Assembly (NCBI GenBank): GCA_964403175.1
Contig: CAYOFH010000008.1
Coordinates: forward strand, 1 to 53,599
Direction: 5' to 3'
DNA length: 53,599 nucleotides
Origin: Marinilabilia sp964403175
Lineage (GTDB): Bacteria > Bacteroidota > Bacteroidia > Bacteroidales > Marinilabiliaceae
Part shown: positions 16,403-24,406 of the stretch, one piece after another
Layout: each line of letters opens with the position of its first letter
Position numbering within the stretch: position 1 is the first letter of the stretch
Notes under the pieces: generated by a model
The model's database searches: none
Told to the model about the DNA's origin: nothing
What the model saw: the letters and a program-made list of their open reading frames with translations, nothing else
Position numbers and translations under genes: made by a program

Positions 16403-17257
16403 ATGGACACACCTATCAAAGAACTCAATATTGAAGGAAAAGTGGCCGTGGTCACCGGCGGGGGTGGCGTCATTTGTTCTGTAATGGCCAAAGCACTGGC
16501 TATGAAGGGCGTTAAAACTGCTATTATTGATCGTGATAAAGAATCAGCAGATAAAGTTGCCGCCGAAATAACCGAAACTTACGGGACTGAAAGTATTGGT
16601 CTGGCTGCCGATGTGCTGAACAAAAGTTTACTGGAGGCTGCCAAAAAAAAGATCAATGAAAAACTGGGAAAAATTGATTTCCTGATCAATGGAGCCGGAG
16701 GAAATGCTGCAACCGCAACCTCAAAGGCAGAACAAATAGAAAAATCACATATAGACAACCTCGAAGACACTTTTTTCGGACTGGAACTGGAAGGTTTTGA
16801 TAAAACCTTTGCACTTAACTTCCAGGGAACACTGCTGCCTTCCATGGTCTTTGCCACTGATATGGTAAAAAAGGGGAAAGGCGGAATTGTGAATATTTCC
16901 TCCATGAATTCTTATCGCCCGTTGACAAGAATCCCGGCTTATTCGGCATCTAAGGCTGCCATCAACAATTTCACCCAATGGCTGGCAGTGCACTTTGCCA
17001 AGACCGGAGTGCGTGTCAATGCCATTGCTCCCGGATTTTTGCTTACCAATCAAAATCGTTTTCTGCTGGTGGATGAAAAAACAGGCCAATCCACACCGAG
17101 AGGACAAAAAATCATGAATGGAACCCCCATGGCGCGCTACGGCACCCCGGAAGAACTCACGGGAGCACTCACTTTCCTTTTGTCCGACTGGTCGGAGTTT
17201 ATCACCGGCATAGTCATTCCTGTTGATGGTGGATTCAGTGCCTACAGCGGTGTTTAA
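16403..17257 (+). CDS. SDR-type D-mannonate oxidoreductase (fructuronate reductase)
   Basis: The 284-residue short-chain dehydrogenase has VAVVTGGGGVICSVMAKAL as cofactor-binding motif, NGAGGN, the catalytic Ser in NISSMNS, YSASK as the YxxxK pair, and NAIAPGFLLTNQNRFL after the active site. A long insertion around residues 105-130 (ATSKAEQIEKSHIDN) is characteristic of the fructuronate reductase SDR group that replaces the classical UxuB. It would reduce D-fructuronate to D-mannonate with NAD(P)H. Lying between eda and uxuA, it fills exactly the step missing between UxaC and UxuA. The substrate is inferred from group and context. Confidence 0.85.
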   Translation: MDTPIKELNIEGKVAVVTGGGGVICSVMAKALAMKGVKTAIIDRDKESADKVAAEITETYGTESIGLAADVLNKSLLEAAKKKINEKLGKIDFLINGAGGNAATATSKAEQIEKSHIDNLEDTFFGLELEGFDKTFALNFQGTLLPSMVFATDMVKKGKGGIVNISSMNSYRPLTRIPAYSASKAAINNFTQWLAVHFAKTGVRVNAIAPGFLLTNQNRFLLVDEKTGQSTPRGQKIMNGTPMARYGTPEELTGALTFLLSDWSEFITGIVIPVDGGFSAYSGV

Positions 17258-17290
17258 TCAGTTAAAAACAACGATTTAACTATCAGAACA

Positions 17291-18517
17291 ATGAAGCAAA
17301 CGTGGAGATGGTATGGACCCGGTGACCCGGTATCACTGACTGATATCAGGCAGGCAGGGGCAACAGGAATTGTAACAGCTTTGCATAATATCCCTGTTGG
17401 TGAAGTATGGAAATTAGAAGCCATTGAAGAACGAAAACGAATTATTGAATGGAACGATAATATTACACCTCCACAACCCAGGGGATTAGAATGGACAGTT
17501 ATTGAAAGTATTCCGGTTCATGAGCACATAAAGCAAGGTAAAACGAACCGGGACGAATGGATCGAAAAATACAAACAGAGCATTCGTAACGCGGGCAAAG
17601 CAGGAATCCAGGTTGTAACCTATAACTGGATGCCTGTGGTGGACTGGACCCGTACAAACCTCGAAATGAAACTCGATGACGGCGCCCTGGCTCTGGCTTT
17701 TGACTACATTGACTTTGCAGCTTTCGATATGTTTATTCTTAGCCGGGATAAGGCAAAGAAAGATTATCAGGAAGAAATAATCGAAAAAGCAAAGAACCGC
17801 TTCAGTTCCATGAGCGAAGAAGAAAAATATACTCTTCAGAAAAACATCATCGCCGGTCTGCCGGGTGGACAGGAAGGATATGACATCGAAACATTCAGAA
17901 ATAAACTCAGAGAATATGATGCTATCGATGCAAACCAATACCGGAAAAATCTAAAATACTTTCTGGAACAAATCGTTCCTGTAGCCATAGAATCAGGTGT
18001 GCGGCTCGCAATTCATCCGGATGATCCCCCAATCCCTCTCTTCGGCCTGCCACGTGTGGTAAGTACTGAATCCGATCTTCAATATATCACAAGCATTGTT
18101 GATTCCATATATAATGGTCTTTGTATATGTACCGGGTCACTGGGGGTACTGCCAGACAATGACTTGCCCGGCATTATAAAGCGAATGGGTTCCAGAATAA
18201 ATTTTCTTCACTTAAGAAGCACCCAACGTAACGGCTTCAATAGTTTCCACGAAGCCAGTCATCTTCGGGGCAATGTAGATATGTACAGTGTAGTGCACAA
18301 TGTCCTCAAAGAAGAAGAAAAAAGACATGCACAGAATCGACGGGATGAGATTATTCCAATGAGGGCAGACCATGGACATACGATTCTTGATGATTTGAAT
18401 AAAAAAACCAATCCCGGATATTCCGCCATAGGCCTGTTAAGGGGAATGGCTGAACTCAGAGGTCTGGAAATGGGTATCAGAAAGAGTGGTGTGATATACA
18501 ATGAAAACAACCAATAG
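17291..18517 (+). CDS. uxuA: Mannonate dehydratase
   Basis: Dehydrates D-mannonate to 2-keto-3-deoxy-D-gluconate. The 408-residue TIM-barrel enzyme opens with MKQTWRWYGPGDPVSLTDIRQAG (in part), the standard UxuA start. The metal-site segments are LAIHPDDPPIPLFG, CICTGSLGV, NFLHLRST and MRADHGH. Its length is usual for the family. It is followed with a small gap or overlap by a PfkB kinase, so it is in the same operon. Confidence 0.96.
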   Translation: MKQTWRWYGPGDPVSLTDIRQAGATGIVTALHNIPVGEVWKLEAIEERKRIIEWNDNITPPQPRGLEWTVIESIPVHEHIKQGKTNRDEWIEKYKQSIRNAGKAGIQVVTYNWMPVVDWTRTNLEMKLDDGALALAFDYIDFAAFDMFILSRDKAKKDYQEEIIEKAKNRFSSMSEEEKYTLQKNIIAGLPGGQEGYDIETFRNKLREYDAIDANQYRKNLKYFLEQIVPVAIESGVRLAIHPDDPPIPLFGLPRVVSTESDLQYITSIVDSIYNGLCICTGSLGVLPDNDLPGIIKRMGSRINFLHLRSTQRNGFNSFHEASHLRGNVDMYSVVHNVLKEEEKRHAQNRRDEIIPMRADHGHTILDDLNKKTNPGYSAIGLLRGMAELRGLEMGIRKSGVIYNENNQ

Positions 18518-18539
18518 ACTTTCAATAAAATCTGCTGAA

Positions 18540-19619
18540 ATGAATCTACAATTAAAAGAAAATTACAAATACTCCATGGTGGTTCCCACCAGCATGGGCT
18601 TACGAATTACACCGGAAAACGGACAGCCGGTGCATTGCAGTGACACCTTTAAAATGCAGGCTACAAGCGCTGAGACCAATGTCGCAAGTATTTCATCCTA
18701 CCTGGGACTCCCCGTAAAAGTGCTTACCACTTTTGTAAAAGGAAGTCCGCTGGCAAGTTTCATCAAAAGCAATCTGCGCAACCGGCACATGGACTTTGAA
18801 GGTCCGGAAGTAGAACAGGGAAACCCCTGGGGATATCGACACCAGTTTAATATTGCAGATAGTGGCTATGGCGGCCGTGGCCCTCGTGTTCACAACGATC
18901 GCGCGGGCGAGGTTGGCCAAACACTCAACGCAAAAGATTTTGATCTGGACAGAATTTTTGGAACTGAAGGTGTACAAATCGTTCATATGTCAGGATTAAT
19001 TGCAGCACTTTCACCTGAAACGAGTAATTTCTGCCTGGAAGTTGCACGATCAGCAAAAAAACACGGCACGCTGATCTCTTTTGACCTCAATTACAGAGCA
19101 TCCTTCTGGGAAGGACGGGCATCAGAACTGCATGAAACATTTAATGAAATTGCTTCGGTAGCTGATGTTCTTATCGGAAATGAAGAAGATTTTCAGTTAT
19201 GTCTGGGAATTGAAGGTCCCGAAGCCGGTGGAATAGCCATCTCAGATAAAATTGACAGTTTTAAAGAAATGATCATGCGTGTAAAAAAGGCATTCCCAAA
19301 TGCCTCAGTTTTTGCCACTACCCTGCGGGAAGTTGTTAGTTCCAATGAGCACCTGTGGGGAGCCATCATGCTTGAAAACGAAAACTGGCAGGTGATTGAA
19401 CCACGACCCATTCGTGTAATCGACAGAATTGGCGGAGGTGATGGTTTTGTTGGAGGGATGCTTTACGGAATTCTTAAACAATGGGAACCTGAAAAATGGA
19501 TCCGGTTTGGATGGGCCACAGGAGCATTGGCTACCACATTCCTGACCGATTATGCCCAACCGGCTGATGAAGAAATGGTATGGAGCTTGTGGAGCGGAAA
19601 TGCCAGAGTAAAAAGATAA
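18540..19619 (+). CDS. Second PfkB-family sugar kinase
   Basis: A ~359-residue PfkB-type kinase, clearly diverged from the KdgK upstream. The ATP-site motif DRIGGGDGFVGGMLYG is intact with the catalytic Asp, and ISFDLNYRASFW is conserved. The N-terminal half has an unusual insertion (GYGGRGPRVHNDRAG region) between the lid and core. The substrate is unknown: a second KDG kinase, or gluconate or another aldonate given the LarA-like and gnd genes that follow. I start it at the ATG at 18540; a start at 18501 would add 13 residues and overlap uxuA by 17 bases. Last gene before a MITE-like palindrome. Confidence 0.8.
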   Translation: MNLQLKENYKYSMVVPTSMGLRITPENGQPVHCSDTFKMQATSAETNVASISSYLGLPVKVLTTFVKGSPLASFIKSNLRNRHMDFEGPEVEQGNPWGYRHQFNIADSGYGGRGPRVHNDRAGEVGQTLNAKDFDLDRIFGTEGVQIVHMSGLIAALSPETSNFCLEVARSAKKHGTLISFDLNYRASFWEGRASELHETFNEIASVADVLIGNEEDFQLCLGIEGPEAGGIAISDKIDSFKEMIMRVKKAFPNASVFATTLREVVSSNEHLWGAIMLENENWQVIEPRPIRVIDRIGGGDGFVGGMLYGILKQWEPEKWIRFGWATGALATTFLTDYAQPADEEMVWSLWSGNARVKR

Positions 19620-19645
19620 TTCTTGATTATTTGATACATAAAAAA

Positions 19646-19776
19646 AGAAGCTGTCTAAAAAGGCATAAGTTTAGAGTCTTTTATCATTTTGAACATAGTT
19701 GAAGAATCATATAATTAAGTAAATGATCTTCAAAATATAAAAACAAAGATTATAAAGACTTTTTGGACAGCCCCTT
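19646..19776. mobile_element. MITE-like palindromic element
   Basis: An imperfect inverted repeat of about 50 bases per arm. The left end reads GCTGTCTAAAAAGGC from 19650 and the right end, reverse-complemented, GCTGTCCAAAAAGTC ending at 19771. The outer word GGGGCTGTCC is similar to ends of Bacteroidetes insertion sequences and their non-autonomous derivatives. There is no coding capacity. It lies between the sugar kinase and larA-like genes, where its hairpin could act as a terminator or partial attenuator. Confidence 0.5.
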
Positions 19777-19914
19777 TGGCATACTTAGCGGAGAAAAATA
19801 TTCCTTTTGAATGGATTTTTTGGGAATTCAGGTTGTTAAGAAATTAACAAAGAGGATTATCCTCGCTGAAATAAAGGGATGAACAGGAATTTATTTCTCT
19901 TAAAGAAGGAAATT

Positions 19915-21189
19915 ATGGTATTATATCAAAAAGGATCAGAAACTGAAACATTGAGTCAGGAAGACTTAAAAAATGCACTTTTTTCTGCATTGGGAAATAT
20001 AAGCCCAAAGAAAAAAGTTTTAGCTGTCCCCCCCGACTACACAAGATATCACTCCAAAGCCGGAGAACTTACAACTTATGCTTATGACTACTACAGGGAA
20101 AATCTGACCGATATTCTGCCTGCACTGGGAACCCACAGTCCCATGACAGATCAACAAATCGATCATATGTTTCCCGGAGTTCCCAAAGATCTTTTCAGGA
20201 TACACGACTGGCGCAATGACATTGTAACACTTGGTGTGGTTCCCGGAAGTTACATCTCGGAAATAACCGACGGACGAATTGATTATGATTGGCCGGCACA
20301 GGTAAACAAACTGCTTAATGAAGGCGGACACGACCTGATTCTTTCCATCGGTCAGGTGGTTCCTCATGAAGTGATTGGGATGGCTAACTACAATAAGAAT
20401 ATCTTTGTGGGAACAGGCGGATCTGAAGGCATCAACAAAAGTCATTTTATCGGAGCGGCCTACGGGATGGAAAGAATAATGGGACGCGCCAACAATCCGG
20501 TAAGACGTGTACTTAATTATGCATCAGAACAATTTGCAGCTCACCTTCCGGTTATCTATGTACAAACCGTTATAGGACGCAATAATGAGGGAAATCTTGT
20601 ACCTCGGGGCATTTTTATCGGCGATGATGAAGAAGTATTCGAGATGGCTGCTGATTTATCCATCAAAGTCAATTTCGAAATGGTTGATAAACCCCTGAAA
20701 AAAGTGGTGGTTTATCTTGATCCGTCAGAATTTAAGAGCACCTGGCTGGGAAACAAAAGTATCTACCGCACACGCATGGCGCTGGCTGATGGTGGAGAGT
20801 TGATTGTACTGGCTCCCGGCCTCAAAGAGTTCGGTGAAGACAAAACCATTGATGAGTTAATAAGAAAATATGGCTATTTTGGCACACCTGCCACCCTTAA
20901 AGCAACCGAAGAAAATCAGGAACTTAGAGACAACCTCGGAGCCGCTGCACACCTGATCCACGGAAGTTCTGAGGATCGTTTCTCCATCACCTATTGCCCT
21001 GGGAATTTGTCCAAAAAAGAAATCGAATCAGTCAATTTTAATTATGCTGATTTGAAAGAAATGATCCAAAAATACAACCCGGGGACATTGAAAGACGGCA
21101 AAAACATTATGCCTGACGGTGAAGAGATCTTTTACATTTCCAACCCGGCAGTTGGACTCTGGGCTCATAAGGACAGGTTTACTGATTAG
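19915..21189 (+). CDS. LarA-family (DUF2088) nickel-pincer racemase/epimerase homologue
   Basis: A homologue of lactate racemase LarA, which uses a nickel-pincer nucleotide to epimerise alpha-hydroxyacids. Counting from the upstream ATG at 19879, the sequence keeps PPDYTR (Asp53, Arg56), GTHSP (His86), and His163, Lys173 and His189. The spacings His-10-Lys-16-His equal those of the cofactor ligands H174, K184 and H200 in Lactobacillus LarA. GGELIVLAPGLKEFGE resembles the later LarA active-site segment. The ATG at 19915 is preferred as start because AAGAAGG lies just before it. The substrate is probably a sugar acid of this locus; D-mannonate/D-gluconate interconversion is my proposal. The larB/C/E cofactor genes are not in the window. 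Confidence 0.85.
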   Translation: MVLYQKGSETETLSQEDLKNALFSALGNISPKKKVLAVPPDYTRYHSKAGELTTYAYDYYRENLTDILPALGTHSPMTDQQIDHMFPGVPKDLFRIHDWRNDIVTLGVVPGSYISEITDGRIDYDWPAQVNKLLNEGGHDLILSIGQVVPHEVIGMANYNKNIFVGTGGSEGINKSHFIGAAYGMERIMGRANNPVRRVLNYASEQFAAHLPVIYVQTVIGRNNEGNLVPRGIFIGDDEEVFEMAADLSIKVNFEMVDKPLKKVVVYLDPSEFKSTWLGNKSIYRTRMALADGGELIVLAPGLKEFGEDKTIDELIRKYGYFGTPATLKATEENQELRDNLGAAAHLIHGSSEDRFSITYCPGNLSKKEIESVNFNYADLKEMIQKYNPGTLKDGKNIMPDGEEIFYISNPAVGLWAHKDRFTD

Positions 21190-21283
21190 CAGATTGGAGC
21201 AGAGAGAATGGAACATGAAATATGACTTATACTAAAGATAAATTGGGTACTCAGCAATAACAATATTAGAAAAAACATAAATC

Positions 21284-22738
21284 ATGAAAGAATTATCAGA
21301 CATAGGATTGATTGGGTTGGCCGTAATGGGCGAAAACCTGGTTCTCAACATGGAAAGTAAAGGTTTTCAGGTGTCGGTATATAACCGTACTACTGAAAAA
21401 GTAGACAATTTCGTTGAAGGACGGGCCAAAGACAAAAACATTAAAGGAACACATACCCTTGAAGAGCTTGTCAGGTCACTGGAACGTCCCCGTAAGGTAA
21501 TGATGATGGTCAAAGCTGGCCCAGCAGTTGATAAATTAATTGACAGTCTCATTCCTCTGCTGGAACCAGGCGATATCCTTATTGACGGGGGCAACACTCA
21601 CTTTCCTGACACCACACGTCGCACCGAATACGTGGAAAGCAAAGGGCTTCTTTATATTGGCACAGGAGTTTCCGGAGGGGAAGAGGGCGCACTTCTGGGG
21701 CCTTCTATCATGCCTGGAGGATCTCCCAAAGCATGGGAAGCTGTAAAACCCATTTTCCAGTCTGTTGCCGCTAAAGTTGAAGACGGAATCCCCTGCTGTG
21801 ACTGGGTTGGAGAGAAAGGAGCCGGACATTTTGTAAAAATGGTACACAACGGTATTGAATATGGCGATATGCAGATCATCAACGAGGCCTACCACATCAT
21901 GAAAGAACTGCTGGGTATGTCGGCAGACGAGATGCATGAAGTTTTCAAAGAGTGGAACAAAGGCCCGCTGGACTCCTATCTTATCGAAATTACCCGCGAC
22001 ATTCTGGCTTACAAAGATGAAGACGGAGAAGCTTTGGTAGAAAAAATCCTGGACACTGCCGGACAGAAAGGAACCGGAAAATGGACAGGTATTTCCGCAC
22101 TGGAACTTGGAATTCCACTTACACTTATTGGAGAAGCAGTATTTTCCAGATGTCTTTCAGCTATAAAAGAAGAGCGCGTCCAGGCATCTAAAATGTTATC
22201 AGGTCCAACCCCTGAATTTCAAGGAGACAAAAAAGCATTTCTGCAGGATTTGCATAATGCAGTTTACGCTTCGAAAATCATATCTTATGCTCAGGGTTAT
22301 GCATTAATGGGTGCGGCAGCAGAGGAATATGGCTGGAATCTCAATTACGGTGGCATAGCTTTAATGTGGCGGGGTGGATGTATAATCCGTTCCGTTTTCC
22401 TTAGCAAAATCAAAGAAGCTTATGATGCTAATCCCAATCTCACCAATCTCCTGCTGGCACCCTTCTTCAAAGAAGTGGTGGATAAAGCTCAGGCAGGATG
22501 GCGCCGGGTGGTTTCAAAGGCCATAGAAAACGGAATTCCCACTCCTGCTTTTGCCACTGCACTGAATTATTACGACGGATATCGCAGCGATCGTCTTCCG
22601 GCAAACCTGCTCCAGGCACAAAGAGACTATTTTGGAGCTCACACTTACGAAAGAATCGATAAGCCAAGAGGCGAATTTTTCCATACCAACTGGACCGGGC
22701 GCGGCGGCACCACTGCCTCGTCAACTTATAATGTGTAA
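21284..22738 (+). CDS. gnd: 6-phosphogluconate dehydrogenase, decarboxylating
   Basis: Oxidises 6-phosphogluconate to ribulose-5-phosphate and CO2 with NADP+. The 484-residue protein has the full-length form: IGLIGLAVMGENLVLNMESKG (cofactor fold, in part), NRTTEKVD, DGGNTHFPDTTRR, GTGVSGGEEGALLGPSIMPGG, and the catalytic Lys and His/Asn in GAGHFVKMVHNGIEYGDMQ. The C-terminal TPAFATALNYYDGYRSDRLPANLLQAQRDYFGAHTYER segment (in part) is standard. Its place inside a hexuronate locus, 94 bases after the LarA-like gene, is unusual: the canonical uronate route produces no 6-phosphogluconate. Confidence 0.96.
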   Translation: MKELSDIGLIGLAVMGENLVLNMESKGFQVSVYNRTTEKVDNFVEGRAKDKNIKGTHTLEELVRSLERPRKVMMMVKAGPAVDKLIDSLIPLLEPGDILIDGGNTHFPDTTRRTEYVESKGLLYIGTGVSGGEEGALLGPSIMPGGSPKAWEAVKPIFQSVAAKVEDGIPCCDWVGEKGAGHFVKMVHNGIEYGDMQIINEAYHIMKELLGMSADEMHEVFKEWNKGPLDSYLIEITRDILAYKDEDGEALVEKILDTAGQKGTGKWTGISALELGIPLTLIGEAVFSRCLSAIKEERVQASKMLSGPTPEFQGDKKAFLQDLHNAVYASKIISYAQGYALMGAAAEEYGWNLNYGGIALMWRGGCIIRSVFLSKIKEAYDANPNLTNLLLAPFFKEVVDKAQAGWRRVVSKAIENGIPTPAFATALNYYDGYRSDRLPANLLQAQRDYFGAHTYERIDKPRGEFFHTNWTGRGGTTASSTYNV

Positions 22739-22745
22739 GCACCAG

Positions 22746-22780
22746 CCCCGTTGACTTCAAAGGAAGCCGGCGGGGATTTT
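22746..22780 (+). terminator. Hairpin after gnd
   Basis: CCCCG at 22746-22750 pairs with CGGGG at 22771-22775, and CTTC pairs with GAAG inside with an AAAG loop, followed by ATTTTA. The T tract is short, so it may terminate only part of the transcripts reaching the TRAP genes. Confidence 0.5.
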
Positions 22781-22837
22781 ACCTGTTCATTTCAACAACC
22801 TTAAATTTGATACCTTCAAAGAACTGACTGTTATCGT

Positions 22838-22849
22838 AAAATCGGTTTT
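22838..22849 (+). promoter_or_regulatory. Candidate LacI-type operator upstream of dctP
   Basis: AAAATCGGTTTT is a near-perfect palindrome centred on CG, the form bound by many LacI-family regulators, 33 bases before the dctP start. It lies inside a wider inverted repeat, TTGATACC (22807-22814) with GGTATCAA (22856-22863). A LacI gene lies 3 kb downstream. The site is a prediction from form only. Confidence 0.35.
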
Positions 22850-22881
22850 TTTACAGGTATCAATACATAGAAATTAATCGA

Positions 22882-23904
22882 ATGAGGACAATACAAATCA
22901 TTTTTTCATTACTTGCCGTATTATTTTTAGCCGGCGGATGTGGCTTAAAATCAGATGTAAGAGTACTGAAGCTGGGACACTCTCTGGACACCAAGCACTC
23001 AGTACATATTGCTATGGAGTCTATGGCCCGGCGAGTGGAAGAGCTTTCGGACGGAAAGATAAAAATAGATATTTATCCCAGTGGAGTTCTGGGGTCAGAA
23101 CGTGAAAGTCTCGAACTTCTGCAGTTAGGAAGTCTCGACATCACCAAAGTTTCTGCAGCTTCACTAGAGGGGTTTGTAGAAGAATATAAAGTATTTGGAT
23201 TACCCTATATCTTTAAGAACCAAAAACATGCTTTCTCTGTCATGGATGGGCCGGTGGGTAAAGAAATTCTTTCCAAAGGAGAAAGATTCTGGCTACAGGG
23301 CCTCTGCTTTTACGATGCCGGTGCGCGCAGTTTCTATTCTTCTATCCCCATTCGAAAACCAGAAAATTTATCGGGACTAAAAATGAGGGTTATGCCCAGT
23401 ATTACCTCCTTCTCAATGATCAGAGCGATGGGAGGCTCCCCCACTCCTATTTCCTGGGGTGAGCTATACACGGCACTTCAGGGGAAAGTTGTTGACGGAG
23501 CAGAAAACAACCCACCAAGTTTCTACCTGTCACATCATTACGAGGTTTGCAATTACTATACTCTTAATGAGCACACCAGAATACCTGATGTGTTACTCAT
23601 AAGTACACATGCCTTAAATAAAATGAATGATCAGGAAAAAAACTGGCTGATGCAGGCAGTTCGGGAATCTGTTGAGGTGCAAAGAAAAGAGTGGATGAAG
23701 TCTGAAAAAGAGGCATTGGAATCTCTAAAGGAAGAAGGAGTGGAAATCATCATACCCGACAAAGAACCATTCAGGGAAGCAGTTCAAAGCGTATATGATC
23801 TTTACGACGAAAATGAAGAACTCTCTGCGCTGATTAAACGCATCAGAGCAGCCGAATTTGAAGTTGACAGTACATATATGAACGAAGAAAAAGTTGATAA
23901 TTAA
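22882..23904 (+). CDS. dctP: TRAP transporter substrate-binding lipoprotein (DctP)
   Basis: The 340-residue solute receptor of a tripartite ATP-independent periplasmic transporter. A lipoprotein signal ends LAGGC (Cys20), so it is tethered rather than free. The family blocks are LKLGHSLDTKHSVH, IDIYPSGVLGSERESLELL, the carboxylate-binding Arg in LKMRVMPSITS, and GELYTALQGKVVDGAENNP. The organic-acid-binding Arg and the setting between uronate genes point to a hexuronate, aldonate or KDG ligand. Operon with dctQ and dctM, with 12- and 4-base gaps. Confidence 0.92.
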   Translation: MRTIQIIFSLLAVLFLAGGCGLKSDVRVLKLGHSLDTKHSVHIAMESMARRVEELSDGKIKIDIYPSGVLGSERESLELLQLGSLDITKVSAASLEGFVEEYKVFGLPYIFKNQKHAFSVMDGPVGKEILSKGERFWLQGLCFYDAGARSFYSSIPIRKPENLSGLKMRVMPSITSFSMIRAMGGSPTPISWGELYTALQGKVVDGAENNPPSFYLSHHYEVCNYYTLNEHTRIPDVLLISTHALNKMNDQEKNWLMQAVRESVEVQRKEWMKSEKEALESLKEEGVEIIIPDKEPFREAVQSVYDLYDENEELSALIKRIRAAEFEVDSTYMNEEKVDN

Positions 23905-23916
23905 AAGTTTAAAAAT

Positions 23917-24402
23917 ATGCATCTGAGAGCAAAAATTGATAAAGTTCTGGAGGTTTTTCTTGTTGTATTGACAAGCACCTTAGTGCTTGATGTTATCTGG
24001 CAGGTGGCCAGCCGATACATTTTTTCCAATCCAAGTTCGTTTACCGATGAACTGGCCGTATTCCTTCTCATTTGGGTTGGCATGGCCGGAGCTGCTTATG
24101 TAAAAGGAAAAAATGAACATCTTGCCATTGACATCCTGCCTGACAAATTACAACCCAAAAATAAAAACAGGCTGCTGATATTCATCAATTTTCTGATCAT
24201 CATATTCAGCCTGACCATTATGGTTATCGGAGGAGCCTGGCTTGTATATACCCGTTTCCAATTGGGGCAGGTTTCCTCAGCGCTCCAGATACCTCTGGGG
24301 CTCGTTTATTCCATTGTGCCAGCTAGCGGTTTACTGATGATCTATTATTCAATTGATGACATGCTGAATTTGATCAGCGAAAACAAAAAATTAAAACAAT
24401 AA
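23917..24402 (+). CDS. dctQ: TRAP transporter small permease (DctQ)
   Basis: The 161-residue integral membrane subunit has four predicted hydrophobic helices (about residues 10-30, 45-65, 85-110 and 125-150). The DctQ hallmark SRYIFSNPSSFTDELAVFLLIW (in part) is present, followed by GAAYVKGKNEHLAIDIL. It pairs with the large permease DctM to couple uptake to a sodium or proton gradient. Confidence 0.9.
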   Translation: MHLRAKIDKVLEVFLVVLTSTLVLDVIWQVASRYIFSNPSSFTDELAVFLLIWVGMAGAAYVKGKNEHLAIDILPDKLQPKNKNRLLIFINFLIIIFSLTIMVIGGAWLVYTRFQLGQVSSALQIPLGLVYSIVPASGLLMIYYSIDDMLNLISENKKLKQ

Positions 24403-24406
24403 TATC

